Shown: positions 26,483 to 35,318, counted from the stretch's first letter. The stretch is 45,033 bases of DNA from Candidatus Thiosymbion sp. (GCA_018435665.1 JAHDND010000161.1:1-45033); one strand, 5' to 3'. Notes: a model not told the origin generated them from the letters alone. Program-made: numbers and translations.

Positions 26483-26839
26483 TCAGACCGGCTTGCCGCG
26501 GAAGACCACCATCTCGGCGCCCTTGGACTGTGCGTAGTTGTCGAAGCCGATCAGCCGGACGTGGTTGTTGGGATGGGCCTTGTGGCAGGCCTCGGCCTCG
26601 GCCAGGATCTTGTCCACGTCGGTCTCGCCGAACATGGGCAGCTTCCACATGTACCAGTAGTAGTCGAAGGCGTTCTCGGGCTCGGTGTGCTCGATGGCCG
26701 GGTTCCAGCCCTTCTTGACGATGTACTCGACCTGCCTGCGGATGCGGGCCTGATCCATCTCGGGGAGGTAGGAGAAGGTCTCGAACTTGCGGCTGTTGAC
26801 GTCGCTGAGACTGGACTTGTAGTCCTGCATGTCGCTCAT
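26483..26839 (-). CDS. cbbS: RuBisCO small subunit, form I
   Basis: 118 residues, typical of bacterial form IA small subunits. [20 protein letters not shown], then [20 protein letters not shown], and [15 protein letters not shown] are the conserved small-subunit blocks, and the C-terminus [20 protein letters not shown] is intact. The small subunits cap the CbbL octamer in the L8S8 enzyme. The gene follows cbbL by 87 bases. Its neighbour relation to cbbQ and cbbO and the absence of carboxysome genes suggest the non-carboxysomal form IAq group (inference). Confidence 0.97.
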   Translation of the reverse strand: MSDMQDYKSSLSDVNSRKFETFSYLPEMDQARIRRQVEYIVKKGWNPAIEHTEPENAFDYYWYMWKLPMFGETDVDKILAEAEACHKAHPNNHVRLIGFDNYAQSKGAEMVVFRGKPV

Positions 26840-26926
26840 GGGTGCATTCCTCTGAATAAGTGGTTCGGTTCGCTCTGGTTCGGGGTCGGCCCCGGCGAGT
26901 GGCCGGGGCGGTTCAGGGGACGGGGC

Positions 26927-28345
26927 TTACTTGTGGGCCACGTCCAGCTTGTCGACGGTGTCGAACTCGAACTTGATTTCTTTCCAGGTCTCCATGGCGA
27001 TCTTGAGCTCGGGGCTGCTGGCGGCCGCCTTGGTGAGGACCTCCTTACCTTCCTTCTCGATGGCGACGCCCTGGTTGCGGGCCTCGACGCAGGCCTCCAG
27101 GGCGACGCGGTTGGCCGCGGCACCGGCGGCGTTGCCCCAGGGATGCCCCAGGGTACCACCGCCGAACTGGAGGACGGAGTCGTCGCCGAAGATGGTGACC
27201 AGGGCCGGCATGTGCCAGACATGGATACCGCCGGAGGCGACGGCGAAGGCGCCGGGCATGGAACCCCAGTCCTGGTCGAAGAAGATGCCGCGGCTGCGGT
27301 CTTCCTTGACGTAGGAGTCACGCAGCAGGTCGATCCAGCCCAGGGTGGCCTCGCGGTCGCCCTCCAGCTTGCCGACGACGGTGCCGGTGTGCAGGTGATC
27401 ACCGCCGGACAGGCGCAGGATCTTGGTCAGGACGCGGAAGTGGATGCCGTGGTGGGGGTTGCGGTCGAGAACGGCGTGCATGGCGCGGTGGATGTGCAGC
27501 AGCATGCCGTTATCGCGGCACCAGTTGGCCAGGCCGGTGTTGGCGCAGAAACCGCCGGTGATGTAGTCGTGCATGATGATCGGGGCGCCAATCTCCTTGG
27601 CGTACTCGGCACGCTTGTACATCTCCTCGGGGGTGGGCGCGGTGACGTTCAGGTAGTGACCCTTGCGCTCGCCGGTCTCGTCCTCGGCCTTGCGGATGGC
27701 GTCCATGACGAAATCGAACCGGGCGCGCCAACGCATGAAGGGCTGGGAGTTGACGTTCTCGTCGTCCTTGGTGAAGTCCAGGCCGCCGCGCAGGCACTCG
27801 TAGACGGCGCGGCCGTAGTTCTTGGCGGACAGGCCGAGCTTGGGCTTGATGGTGCAGCCGAGCAGGGGCCGGCCGTACTTGTTCATGATGTCGCGCTCGA
27901 CCTGGATGCCCTGGGGCGGGCCGCCGCAGGTCATGACGTAGGCGATGGGGAAGCGCACATCCTCCAGGCGCAGGGCACGCACGGCCTTGAAGCCGAAGAC
28001 GTTGCCGACCAGGGAGGTGAAGACGTTGACGACCGAGCCTTCCTCGAACAGATCGATGGGGTAGGCGATGAAGGCGTAGTAGCAGGTGTCGTCGCCGGGG
28101 ACGTCCTCGATGCGGTAGGCGCGGCCCTTGTAGTGGTCAAGATCGGTCAGCAGGTCGGTCCACACCGTGGTCCAGGTACCGGTGGAGGACTCGGCGGCGA
28201 CGGCGGCGGCGGCCTCCTCGCGGGGCACGCCCGGCTGCGGGGTGATCTTGAAGCATGCCAGCAGGTCCGTGTCCTTGGGCACGTAATCCGGCATCCAGTA
28301 GGTCTCGCGGTATTCCTTCACGCCCGCGTTGTAAGTCTTTGCCAT
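26927..28345 (-). CDS. cbbL: RuBisCO large subunit, form I
   Basis: 472 residues. Catalytic features: [11 protein letters not shown] with the catalytic Lys167 and [10 protein letters not shown] with the carbamylated Lys193 and the Mg ligands Asp195 and Glu196. The loop block [18 protein letters not shown] near residue 395 binds phosphate. The enzyme fixes CO2 on ribulose 1,5-bisphosphate in the Calvin cycle. The start [20 protein letters not shown] is the classic form IA start, with GGAGAC upstream. It heads the cbbLS-cbbQO cluster; no cbbR regulator gene lies next to it. Intact. Confidence 0.98.
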   Translation of the reverse strand: MAKTYNAGVKEYRETYWMPDYVPKDTDLLACFKITPQPGVPREEAAAAVAAESSTGTWTTVWTDLLTDLDHYKGRAYRIEDVPGDDTCYYAFIAYPIDLFEEGSVVNVFTSLVGNVFGFKAVRALRLEDVRFPIAYVMTCGGPPQGIQVERDIMNKYGRPLLGCTIKPKLGLSAKNYGRAVYECLRGGLDFTKDDENVNSQPFMRWRARFDFVMDAIRKAEDETGERKGHYLNVTAPTPEEMYKRAEYAKEIGAPIIMHDYITGGFCANTGLANWCRDNGMLLHIHRAMHAVLDRNPHHGIHFRVLTKILRLSGGDHLHTGTVVGKLEGDREATLGWIDLLRDSYVKEDRSRGIFFDQDWGSMPGAFAVASGGIHVWHMPALVTIFGDDSVLQFGGGTLGHPWGNAAGAAANRVALEACVEARNQGVAIEKEGKEVLTKAAASSPELKIAMETWKEIKFEFDTVDKLDVAHK

Positions 28346-28484
28346 GCCTAGTCTCCGCTACATAATTGAGTGATGGGCGATGCGCCCTGGGGCCGGATCT
28401 TGGCCAGCCCTGGGTTCTTGATGGTCTTCAGGGCGGCCGGGAGGCGAGGTGGGTCACAAGGGCCTTGCATCCCGGTCAGAAAAC

Positions 28485-28512
28485 AGTATAAGCATTCGAT
28501 CCATAAACACAA
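28485..28512 (-). promoter_or_regulatory. cbbL: Probable cbbL promoter
   Basis: On the minus strand TTGTGT (28512-28507), a 16-base spacer and TATACT (28490-28485). This gives a leader of about 130 bases before cbbL. The region 28480-28540 is the most AT-rich stretch near cbbL. The LysR regulator CbbR usually binds here in such operons, but I could not identify a convincing site. Confidence 0.4.
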
Positions 28513-28554
28513 TTCAGGATTATTGATCGAAAACCAAAGAATCGCTTAGGTATA

Positions 28555-28718
28555 CACATCGCATTTCGGTTTTCGGCCTCGCTAGGGAGGGTCGGGTGGC
28601 GTCTGGCGGGGGTGTCGACCGCAGGGAGGCGGTCGTCAAGCCTACAGGGACGTATTCACGGCGTCCCCCGCCAGACGCCACCTGACCCGGAAAAACCGGA
28701 AATTGATATGCGATGACT
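28555..28718. repeat. Palindromic repeat family, copy 2 (best preserved, 24-base arms)
   Basis: Left arm 28589-28612 and right arm 28665-28688 are 24 bases each and match as inverted repeats at 23 positions. The loop 28613-28664 contains a smaller hairpin (GACCGC/GCGGTC) and the core AGCCTACAGGGACGTATTCA. Outside, ATCGCATTTCGGTTTT (from about 28556) and AAAAACCGGAAATTGATATG (from about 28690) add a further imperfect inverted pair. The structure resembles a non-autonomous mobile element (MITE or REP-like). It fills the gap between the cbbL leader and the gene ending at 28739. Confidence 0.8.
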
Positions 28719-28738
28719 ATGTTATTGAGCAAGACCCA

Positions 28739-29629
28739 TCAGAAAAAGTGGGCGAAGCGCACCACCCAACGGTGGTTTTCGAAAAAGCCGCTTTCGGTCT
28801 CCAGGTCGCCACCGTACTCCAGGGTCAGGCGGCCGACGGGTAGGTTGAGGTAGCCGACCAATCCGTAGCGGTGCACGCTGATGTCATTGGCCCAGGGGGT
28901 GAAATCGGTCCGGGTCGCGCCGCCGGCGTTGTAGAAGTAACTCAGGCTCAGGGCAAACATCCGGTTGAATTGATAACTGAGCGCGGTCTGGGCGCTGTAG
29001 AGGGGCTGCTGGCTCAGGGTACCGATCTCGGGATTGGGGCCGAAATAGTTGTCGTTGTCGCCAAACCAGGACACATCCCCCGCGACCAGCCAGTCGAGAC
29101 GGTCGAGCAGGCGCTGGCTAAAACCGGCCTGGAGGGCGCCGCGGATGCGGTTTTCCCCGGGGTTGGTGTTGAGCACCCGCGTCCGGTCGGCGTCGTATTG
29201 GCCGGTGGGCAGGCTGAGATAGGCGGCGAGCCCGACATAACGACCGGCCTCCCGGTCCACATAAGGCCAGATCGCCAGCATCATGCCCAGATCGCCGAGC
29301 CCGCCGTTATCCTCGATCGCCCCGAGGTCGCCGCTGGTCCGGATCCGAAGGTTGGCGAGCTGCGCGTAAAAATAGGCGGGACGGTTGATCAGCTCGAAGG
29401 CATGTCCCAGCCGGAGCTGCAACTGGTCCAGGTGCAGGCGGGAGTCGAGTTCCAGGCGCTCACCCTCCCGGTAGAGATTGCCGCGGTGACTGGAGATATA
29501 GGCCAGCGAGACCGCCGAGAGACCCGGCGGTGGGGGAAGGACATCTAGGGGCACAAGGTCGACGGCATGGGCTGGCGCCACCATCAGGGTCGCCAGCAGG
29601 CCGAGCAGCGCGGAGCGGCGAGATTTCAT
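28739..29629 (-). CDS. SphA / MetA-pathway-like outer-membrane protein
   Basis: 296 residues from ATG 29629. This start was chosen because MKSRRSALLGLLATLMVAPAHAVDL, read in two parts, is a clean signal peptide; the frame is open 120 codons further upstream but that part is arginine-rich shadow sequence. The mature part is rich in aromatic and alternating residues, with blocks such as GLGDLGMMLAIWPY, YVGLAAYLSLPTGQYDADRT and NRIRGALQAGFSQRL, and ends in Phe (VVRFAHFF), as outer-membrane barrels do. This is the pattern of the 'phenol MetA degradation' (PF13557) transporter family, proposed to take up hydrophobic compounds. It is divergent from the TRAP operon. Confidence 0.75.
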   Translation of the reverse strand: MKSRRSALLGLLATLMVAPAHAVDLVPLDVLPPPPGLSAVSLAYISSHRGNLYREGERLELDSRLHLDQLQLRLGHAFELINRPAYFYAQLANLRIRTSGDLGAIEDNGGLGDLGMMLAIWPYVDREAGRYVGLAAYLSLPTGQYDADRTRVLNTNPGENRIRGALQAGFSQRLLDRLDWLVAGDVSWFGDNDNYFGPNPEIGTLSQQPLYSAQTALSYQFNRMFALSLSYFYNAGGATRTDFTPWANDISVHRYGLVGYLNLPVGRLTLEYGGDLETESGFFENHRWVVRFAHFF

Positions 29630-29781
29630 AGGGTTACACTGGGAGACGGTCAACTGGGGTCCTTCAGGGGATGGGGCAAATCTTTGCGCGCGTCTATTGT
29701 CGCAGCTTGGCCAGCCGGCGTCATACTCACCGCCACCCGACCCGAAAATTGCTGTGCGATGCCTAATAAAGGGGTAAGCGG

Positions 29782-29811
29782 TTGTCCGGACCGCCCCCGC
29801 TCTCCTACAAT
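29782..29811 (+). promoter_or_regulatory. Probable promoter of the TRAP operon
   Basis: TTGTCC (29782-29787), an 18-base spacer and TACAAT (29806-29811), 45 bases before dctP. The ribosome site GAGGGGG precedes ATG 29856. Good position and fair match to sigma-70 boxes. Confidence 0.5.
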
Positions 29812-29855
29812 CAAGGTTGGCCATTGTCAATAAACAGCATATTTGAGGGGGCTTT

Positions 29856-30938
29856 ATGGAACGTCGTTCCTTTCTGCAGGGCGCCGGCATGGCCGGTATT
29901 CTCGCCACCGGTATCGCCCCGGCCATTATCCGGGCCCAGGAACCCATCCGTTGGCGCCTGGCGTCCAGCTTCCCGAAATCCCTCGACACCGTCTACGGCG
30001 CCAGCGAGTCCTTCGCCCAGTATGTCGCCGACGCCACCGGGGGTAATTTCCAGATCTCGGTCCACCCCGCGGGGGAGATCGTCCCCGCCTTCGGCGTCGT
30101 CGATGCCATCCAGCAGGGCACCGTCGAGTGCGCCCATACCGCGCCCTACTATTTCTTCGGCAAGGACGAGACCTTCGCCCTCGACTGCTCCGTGCCCTTC
30201 GGCATGACCTCCCGCCCCATGACGGCGTGGATGTATGACGGCAATGGCATGAAATTGCTGCGCGATTTCTATGCCCAGTTCAACATCGTCAACTTCCCCT
30301 GCGGCAACACCGGTGCCCAGATGGGGGGCTGGTATCGCAAGGAGATCAAGTCGGTCAAGGACCTGGATGGCATGAAGATGCGCATCTCGGCCTTCGCCGG
30401 GCGCGTGCTGGCCAAGCTGGGTCTGGTGGCCCAGACCCTGCCCGCCGGCGAGATCTACCAGGCCTTGGAGAAGGGCACCATCGACGCCTCCGAGTGGATC
30501 GGCCCCTACGACGACCTCAAGCTGGGGCTGCACAAGGTGGCGCCCTACTACTACTATCCCGCCTGGTGGGAGGGCAGCACCCAGTTCTCTGTCTATATCA
30601 ACAGCGATAAGTGGAACAGCCTGTCCAAGGACTACCAGGCCATCGTCGCCCAGGCCGCCGCCGCCGCCCATGTCCAGTGTCAGGCGCGTTATGATGCCCG
30701 CAACCCCGCCGCCCTCAAGCAGTTGGTCGCCGAGGGCGCCAAGCTGAGCCGTTTCCCCAAGGATGTCATGGACGCCGCCTACAAGGCCGCGCAAGAGGTC
30801 TACAAGGAACTGGAGGAGAAGAATCCCAACTGGAACAAGGTCTATCCTGACTACAAGAGCTTCCTCGCCCAGCAGGTGCAATGGCAATCCGTGGCGGAGG
30901 CCAACTACACCCAGTACCTCGCCGCGCAGAAACTCTAG
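29856..30938 (+). CDS. TRAP transporter solute-binding protein (DctP family, Tat-exported)
   Basis: 360 residues. The N-terminus MERRSFLQGAGMAGILATGI and following APAIIRAQ is a twin-arginine signal (RRSFLQ), so the protein folds before export. The mature part starts with IRWRLASSFPKSLDTVYGAS and has the DctP/TakP blocks WYRKEIKSVKDLDGMKMRIS and ALEKGTIDASEWIGPYDDLK, the latter typical of TakP-like proteins for 2-oxo acids or related carboxylates. It captures the ligand in the periplasm for the DctQ-DctM permease. An attenuator-like hairpin lies between this gene and dctQ. Exact substrate not readable from the sequence. Confidence 0.92.
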   Translation: MERRSFLQGAGMAGILATGIAPAIIRAQEPIRWRLASSFPKSLDTVYGASESFAQYVADATGGNFQISVHPAGEIVPAFGVVDAIQQGTVECAHTAPYYFFGKDETFALDCSVPFGMTSRPMTAWMYDGNGMKLLRDFYAQFNIVNFPCGNTGAQMGGWYRKEIKSVKDLDGMKMRISAFAGRVLAKLGLVAQTLPAGEIYQALEKGTIDASEWIGPYDDLKLGLHKVAPYYYYPAWWEGSTQFSVYINSDKWNSLSKDYQAIVAQAAAAAHVQCQARYDARNPAALKQLVAEGAKLSRFPKDVMDAAYKAAQEVYKELEEKNPNWNKVYPDYKSFLAQQVQWQSVAEANYTQYLAAQKL

Positions 30939-31012
30939 TCCCCGGTCCGCTCCCCGGGATCCCCGCCCGGGGCAGCGGTTCTGTCCACCTTGCCGCGACC
31001 GCGGATTCCCAG

Positions 31013-31047
31013 AACGCCGAGCGCCGTCATGTTGGCCTCGGCGTTTT
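31013..31047 (+). terminator. Attenuator-like hairpin between dctP and dctQ
   Basis: AACGCCGAG (31013-31021) pairs with CTCGGCGTT (31037-31045), followed by TTTT overlapping the stem end (31044-31047). Its place inside the operon suggests partial termination, giving more binding protein than permease, as is usual for binding-protein-dependent transporters. The T-run is short. Confidence 0.55.
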
Positions 31048-31075
31048 CCCCTCCGGGCGGTCCTGGGGCCATCCC

Positions 31076-31741
31076 ATGAAGATCCTGCTGCGCCTATCCC
31101 GTCTCATCGATGCCACCAGTGGCCTGCTGGGTAGGCTGATCCCCTGGCTGGTCCTTGCCGCCGTGTTGATCAGCGCCAGCAATGCCGTGGCGCGTAAGGC
31201 ACTGAATCTCAGCTCCAACGCCTTCCTTGAGGTCCAGTGGTACCTCTTCGCCGCCGTGTTCCTCCTCGGGGCCGGCTATGTCCTGCTGGAAAACGCCCAC
31301 GTCCGCATCGATGTCCTGGCCGGCAAGCTGTCCATGCGCACCCGCAACCTCATCGATGTCATCGGCATCCTGGTCTTCCTGCTGCCCCTGTGCGGTTTCA
31401 TGATCACCCTGTCCTGGCCCTATGTCTGGCAGGCCTATGTCTCCGGGGAGATCTCCCAGAATTATGGAGGCCTCATCCGCTGGCCGGTCTATGCCCTGGT
31501 GCCCCTCGGCTTCGGCCTGCTCGGGCTCCAGGCCCTGTCCGAACTGATCAAGCGCCTGGCCTTCCTTAGCGGGGTTGGGCCCGATCCCCTTCATGCGGGC
31601 GGTGAGGAGGAGGTCAGCGAACAGAGTCACCTCGGGGAGCCTGCCATTGTCGGACCGGCACCCGGCGGGGGGACCGATGCCGCGCCCGCCCTCGCTGAGG
31701 GGACCAGGGGCGCCAGGCGCCAGGGAGGGAGCACCAAATGA
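31076..31741 (+). CDS. TRAP transporter small permease (DctQ)
   Basis: 221 residues from ATG 31076 (the open frame extends upstream, but MKILLRLSRLIDATSGLLGR is the normal start). Four helices: IPWLVLAAVLISASNAVA; FLEVQWYLFAAVFLLGAGYV, which includes the family EVQWYLF motif; LIDVIGILVFLLPLCGFMIT; and WPVYALVPLGFGLLGLQALS. The C-terminus has an extra tail of about 55 residues, acidic and then Gly/Ala-rich (GGEEEVSEQ and PAPGGGTDAAP), not usual in DctQ. Forms the membrane complex with DctM. The stop overlaps the dctM ATG (ATGA at 31738-31741). Confidence 0.9.
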   Translation: MKILLRLSRLIDATSGLLGRLIPWLVLAAVLISASNAVARKALNLSSNAFLEVQWYLFAAVFLLGAGYVLLENAHVRIDVLAGKLSMRTRNLIDVIGILVFLLPLCGFMITLSWPYVWQAYVSGEISQNYGGLIRWPVYALVPLGFGLLGLQALSELIKRLAFLSGVGPDPLHAGGEEEVSEQSHLGEPAIVGPAPGGGTDAAPALAEGTRGARRQGGSTK

Positions 31742-33786
31742 CCACCCTCCTCGCCGCCCACATCCCCGAACTTATGTTCGGCTCCCTGTTGATCTTTCTC
31801 CTTACCGGTTTCCCGGTGGCCTTCTCCCTCGCGGCCGTCGGCCTGACCTGGGGCTTCATCGGCATGGAGATCGGCCTATTGCCGCCGAGCCTCTTCCAGG
31901 CCCTGCCGCTGCGGGTCTTCGGCATCATGCAGAACGAGACCCTGCTGGCCATTCCCTTCTTCACCCTCATGGGGTTGATCCTGGAGCGCAGCGGCATGGC
32001 CGAGGACCTGCTCGACACCGTCGGCCAGGTCTTCGGTCCCATCCGCGGCGGCGTGGCCCTGGCCGTGCTGTTCGTCGGCGCCCTGCTGGCGGCGACCACC
32101 GGCGTGGTGGCGGCCTCGGTGATCTCCATGGGGCTGATCTCCTTGCCGATCATGCTGCGCTATGGCTACAGCCCGGCGATCGCCGCGGGGGCCATCACCG
32201 CCTCCGGCACCCTGGCGCAGATCATTCCCCCTTCCCTGGTCCTGATCGTTCTGGCCGATCAGCTGGGCCGCAGCGTGGGTGACCTTTACCTGGGTGCCTT
32301 TATCCCGGCCTTTACCCTGGTGGGCTTGTTCGCGGTCTTCATCATCCTCCTGGCCATCTTCAGGCCCCTGATGGTCCCCGCCCTGCCGCCCGAGGCGCGC
32401 ACCTACGCCGAGCCCGACGGGCGCTCGGGTCTGCGTTCCCTGGGGATCTTCACCCTGATCATCGCCATTGGGGCGGTGGCCTTCGGCCAGCATTACGGTG
32501 AGATCCTCAGTGCCTTGCAGGGTACCGAAGTCAAGCCGGCCCTGGACGAGACCATCGTCGTCGCCCTGACTGGCGCCACCCTCCTGGCCTTGGTCGGGGC
32601 CCTGGTCAACAAGGCCCTGGGCCTGGGGCTGCTGTCGCGGCTTACCGAGCGGGTGACCTTCGTCCTGATCCCGCCGCTGATCCTGATCTTTCTGGTCCTG
32701 GGGACCATCTTCCTGGGGGTGGCGACCCCGACCGAGGGCGGGGCCATGGGGGCCACCGGGGCCATGATCATGGCCCTGGCCCGCCGCAGGCTCAATCGGC
32801 AGTTGCTCACCCATGCCCTGGAGGCGACGGCCCGCCTCTCGACCTTCGTGCTGTTCATCCTCATCGGCTCGACGGTCTTCAGTTTTACCTTCACCGCCGT
32901 CGACGGCCAACTGTGGGTGGAGCATCTGTTCGACAAGCTGCCGGGCGGCCAGATCGGCTTCCTGATCTTCGTCAACTTTGTCATCTTTTGCCTGGGCTTC
33001 TTCATCGACTTCTTCGAGATCGCCTTCATCCTGGTGCCCTTGCTGGCCCCGGTGGCGGACAAGCTGGGGATCGATCTGGTCTGGTTCGGCATCCTGCTGG
33101 CCATGAACCTTCAGACCTCGTTCCTGACCCCGCCCTTCGGCTTCGCCCTCTTCTATCTGCGCAGCGTGGCGCCGGCTCAGGCCTTCGTCGACCGGGTCAC
33201 CCGCAAGCGGGTGGAGGGGGTGAAGACCCTGGATATCTACCGCGGCGCGATCCCCTTCGTCCTGCTCCAGATCGCCATGGTGGTGACAATCATCGCCTTC
33301 CCGGGCATCGTGACCATGGGCCTGAACAAGGCGGAAAAGGTGGATCTAGACAGCATCCACATCGAGGTCGAGAGCGGGGGTGGCTGGGGCCAGCAGGACA
33401 GTGGCTGGGGCCAGCCGGGGGACGCTGGTCAGGACCAACCGGGGGCGGAGAATGCCAGCCAGGTAGGTGAGTCTGGCTGGGGCACGCCCGCCGAGACGGG
33501 TTGGGGGCAGCCAGCGGCAGACCCGTCCGCGGATGCCGGCAGGGGACCGCCCGCCGAAGCAGGTTGGGGCCAATCGGGGGACGAAGGTTCGCGAGATGCT
33601 GGCTGGGGCACGCCGGCTGCGGACTCCTGGAGCCAGCCGGCGGGAGAACAGCCTGCGGGAGGGCAGCCGGAAGATGCTGGCCGGGATCAGCCGGCGGTGG
33701 AGGATGGCGGCCGGCCCGGCGAGGTTGGCATAGGCCAGCCGGCCGCTTCACCCACTGGCGATGATTGGGCAACGCCGGCGCGGTAA
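31738..33786 (+). CDS. TRAP transporter large permease (DctM) with Gly-Trp-Gly repeat tail
   Basis: 682 residues. Residues 1-540 are a DctM permease: LIFLLTGFPVAFSLAAVGLT, NETLLAIPFFTLMGLILERS, the GGAMGATGAMIMALARRRL block after FLGVATPTEGG, and NLQTSFLTPPFGFALFYLRS, with 12 or more helices and the longer central insert (about 210-290) seen in the 'large' TakM-like subgroup. From about residue 545 a tail of about 138 residues follows, built of loosely repeated GWGQP, GWGTP and related units (GGGWGQQ, SGWGQPG, SGWGTP, TGWGQP, AGWGQS, AGWGTP) rich in Asp, Glu, Pro and Ala. Such a tail is not part of the family. The DNA behind it is repetitive, consistent with expansion by repeat duplication. 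Its role is unknown. Confidence 0.9.
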   Translation: MTTLLAAHIPELMFGSLLIFLLTGFPVAFSLAAVGLTWGFIGMEIGLLPPSLFQALPLRVFGIMQNETLLAIPFFTLMGLILERSGMAEDLLDTVGQVFGPIRGGVALAVLFVGALLAATTGVVAASVISMGLISLPIMLRYGYSPAIAAGAITASGTLAQIIPPSLVLIVLADQLGRSVGDLYLGAFIPAFTLVGLFAVFIILLAIFRPLMVPALPPEARTYAEPDGRSGLRSLGIFTLIIAIGAVAFGQHYGEILSALQGTEVKPALDETIVVALTGATLLALVGALVNKALGLGLLSRLTERVTFVLIPPLILIFLVLGTIFLGVATPTEGGAMGATGAMIMALARRRLNRQLLTHALEATARLSTFVLFILIGSTVFSFTFTAVDGQLWVEHLFDKLPGGQIGFLIFVNFVIFCLGFFIDFFEIAFILVPLLAPVADKLGIDLVWFGILLAMNLQTSFLTPPFGFALFYLRSVAPAQAFVDRVTRKRVEGVKTLDIYRGAIPFVLLQIAMVVTIIAFPGIVTMGLNKAEKVDLDSIHIEVESGGGWGQQDSGWGQPGDAGQDQPGAENASQVGESGWGTPAETGWGQPAADPSADAGRGPPAEAGWGQSGDEGSRDAGWGTPAADSWSQPAGEQPAGGQPEDAGRDQPAVEDGGRPGEVGIGQPAASPTGDDWATPAR

Positions 33787-33847
33787 CCCAACCCCCGCAT
33801 CTGATGACCCAGGCGCCCGCAGCGCCGCCTGGGTCAGGAAATTGTGC

Positions 33848-33935
33848 TGCCGGGTGTTGGATAGAGGCATTGCAGGAGGGGAAACAGACCTCTCCCGGGA
33901 AAAGGGGTCAGGACAGCTGTGCCGGGTGTTGGATA
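33848..33935 (+). repeat. Two direct repeats in the gap between dctM and rlmI
   Basis: TGCCGGGTGTTGGATA at 33848-33863 and again, identical, at 33920-33935 (72 bases apart). The 332-base gap 33787-34118 otherwise shows only an imperfect GC-rich hairpin at 34067-34096 and no gene. No clear terminator with a T-run was found. Confidence 0.7.
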
Positions 33936-34101
33936 AAGCCGCAGGGTCCGTTTGGCCTCTCGTGGGGCTCAGGATAGAGCTCGCCAGGTCAGAATCGAGG
34001 CCGCCAGGCTCAGGCTGATGCCGCCGGGGCAGGGTAGCGGCGCCAGACTCGGTTGTCAGGGTCTTGGTCGCGCGGCGCTGGACCTGGCGCCGCGACGGGT
34101 A

Positions 34102-34131
34102 GGCTAAAAGCCCGGCGGCTAAAAGCCCGGC
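34102..34131. repeat. 15-base tandem duplication at the end of rlmI
   Basis: GGCTAAAAGCCCGGC at 34102-34116 is repeated at 34117-34131. The second copy contains the rlmI stop and its last codons (LPGF), so the duplication leaves a spare copy of the protein end behind the stop. Confidence 0.8.
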
Positions 34132-35318
34132 AGTGCCCGAAGGAAGAAGGTCTTGAGATAGGCCGTCTCGGGGATGGCGGGATGGATCGGATGGTCCGGT
34201 CCCTGACCGCCAGACTCCAGTAGTTGCAGGCTGACATGGGCGCGGCGGGCCGCCTGCTGGACCTGGCGCAGGAACTCGTCCCGGCCCAGGTGGAAGGAGC
34301 AGGAGGAGGTCACCAGCAGGCCGCCGGGCTCCAGCACCTCCAGGCCGAGGCGGTTGAGGCGCTGATAGGCCTGGAGGCCCTCGCGCTCGTCCTTGCGCCG
34401 CTTGATGAAGGCCGGGGGATCGAGCATCACCAAGTCGAAGCGTTCTCCCTCCTCCTTGAGCTGGCGCAGGGCGTCGAAGGCGTCGCCCTGGAGGCCGGTG
34501 ACCCGCTCCAGCAGACCGTTGCGCTCGGCGTTGACCCCCACCGCCTCCAGGGCGGTGGCCGAGCTGTCGACGCAGACGACCTCCTCGGCCCCGAGTCGGG
34601 CGGCCCGCAGCCCCCAGGCCCCAACGTAGCTACAGACATCCAGGGCGCGGCGCGGCCGGCCGAAGCGGGCCAGACGACCGCGGTTTTCCGCCTGATCGAA
34701 GAACCAGCCGGTCTTCTGGCCGGTCAGGGGCGATACCTGGAACCGATTGCCGTGCTCCGGGACCTCGATCTCCCCGGGGTCGCTCCCCCGGACCACCTCG
34801 TTGCTCAGGGGCAGGCCCTCCAGTTCCCGGACGGGGCTGTCGTTGCGCAGCAGGATGGTGGTCGGGCGCAGCAACTGGTCCAGGGCGGTGAGCAGGTCGG
34901 TGCGGGCCCGCTCCATGCCCGCGGTGGTGATCTGGACCACCAGCAGGTCGGCGTAACGGTCCACCACCAGGCCGGGCAGTCCGTCGCTTTCCCCATGGAC
35001 CAGGCGGTAGAAGGGCTGGTCATAGAGCCGCTCGCGCAGGTCCAGGGCTTGGCGCAGCCGTTCGTCCCACAGGGCCGGCCCCAGGGGCCGGCGGGGGTCA
35101 TGGGTCACCAGCCGGGCGCAGATCAGGGACTGGGGGTTGACGTAGCCATGCCCCAGGGGATGGCCCCCATGAGTGAAGATCTGAACCGGCTGACCCGGCT
35201 CCAGGCCCTTCAGGGGGGTCGCCTGGGTATCGATCTCGTTGCTGTAGACCCAGCAGTGGCCGGCGAGGAGACGGCGATCCTGATCTTTGTTCAGGCGCAA
35301 GGGGGCGGGGCTGGTCAT
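34119..35318 (-). CDS. rlmI: 23S rRNA (cytosine-1962-C5) methyltransferase RlmI
   Basis: 399 residues (E. coli RlmI: 396). ATG 35318 chosen because AGGA lies 9 bases before it and the protein then starts TSPAPLRLNKDQDRRLLAGH, the N-terminal PUA domain with HCWVYSNEID; an earlier in-frame ATG at 35381 would add 21 unusual residues. Central EEHD-like domain, then the Rossmann methyltransferase fold: ALDVCSYVGAWGLRAARLGA (SAM loop), VVCVDSSATALEAVGVNAER, and FDLVMLDPPAFIKRRKDE with the DPPAF motif. SCSFHLG near the C-terminus carries the expected Cys. Modifies C1962 in 23S rRNA. It follows gatB by 65 bases on the same strand. Confidence 0.9.
   Translation of the reverse strand: MTSPAPLRLNKDQDRRLLAGHCWVYSNEIDTQATPLKGLEPGQPVQIFTHGGHPLGHGYVNPQSLICARLVTHDPRRPLGPALWDERLRQALDLRERLYDQPFYRLVHGESDGLPGLVVDRYADLLVVQITTAGMERARTDLLTALDQLLRPTTILLRNDSPVRELEGLPLSNEVVRGSDPGEIEVPEHGNRFQVSPLTGQKTGWFFDQAENRGRLARFGRPRRALDVCSYVGAWGLRAARLGAEEVVCVDSSATALEAVGVNAERNGLLERVTGLQGDAFDALRQLKEEGERFDLVMLDPPAFIKRRKDEREGLQAYQRLNRLGLEVLEPGGLLVTSSCSFHLGRDEFLRQVQQAARRAHVSLQLLESGGQGPDHPIHPAIPETAYLKTFFLRALPGF

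Noticed and set aside
26183..28351. Plus-strand frame of 722 residues opposite cbbS and cbbL
   Set aside because: Antisense shadow across two real genes, a terminator and a repeat; no domain.
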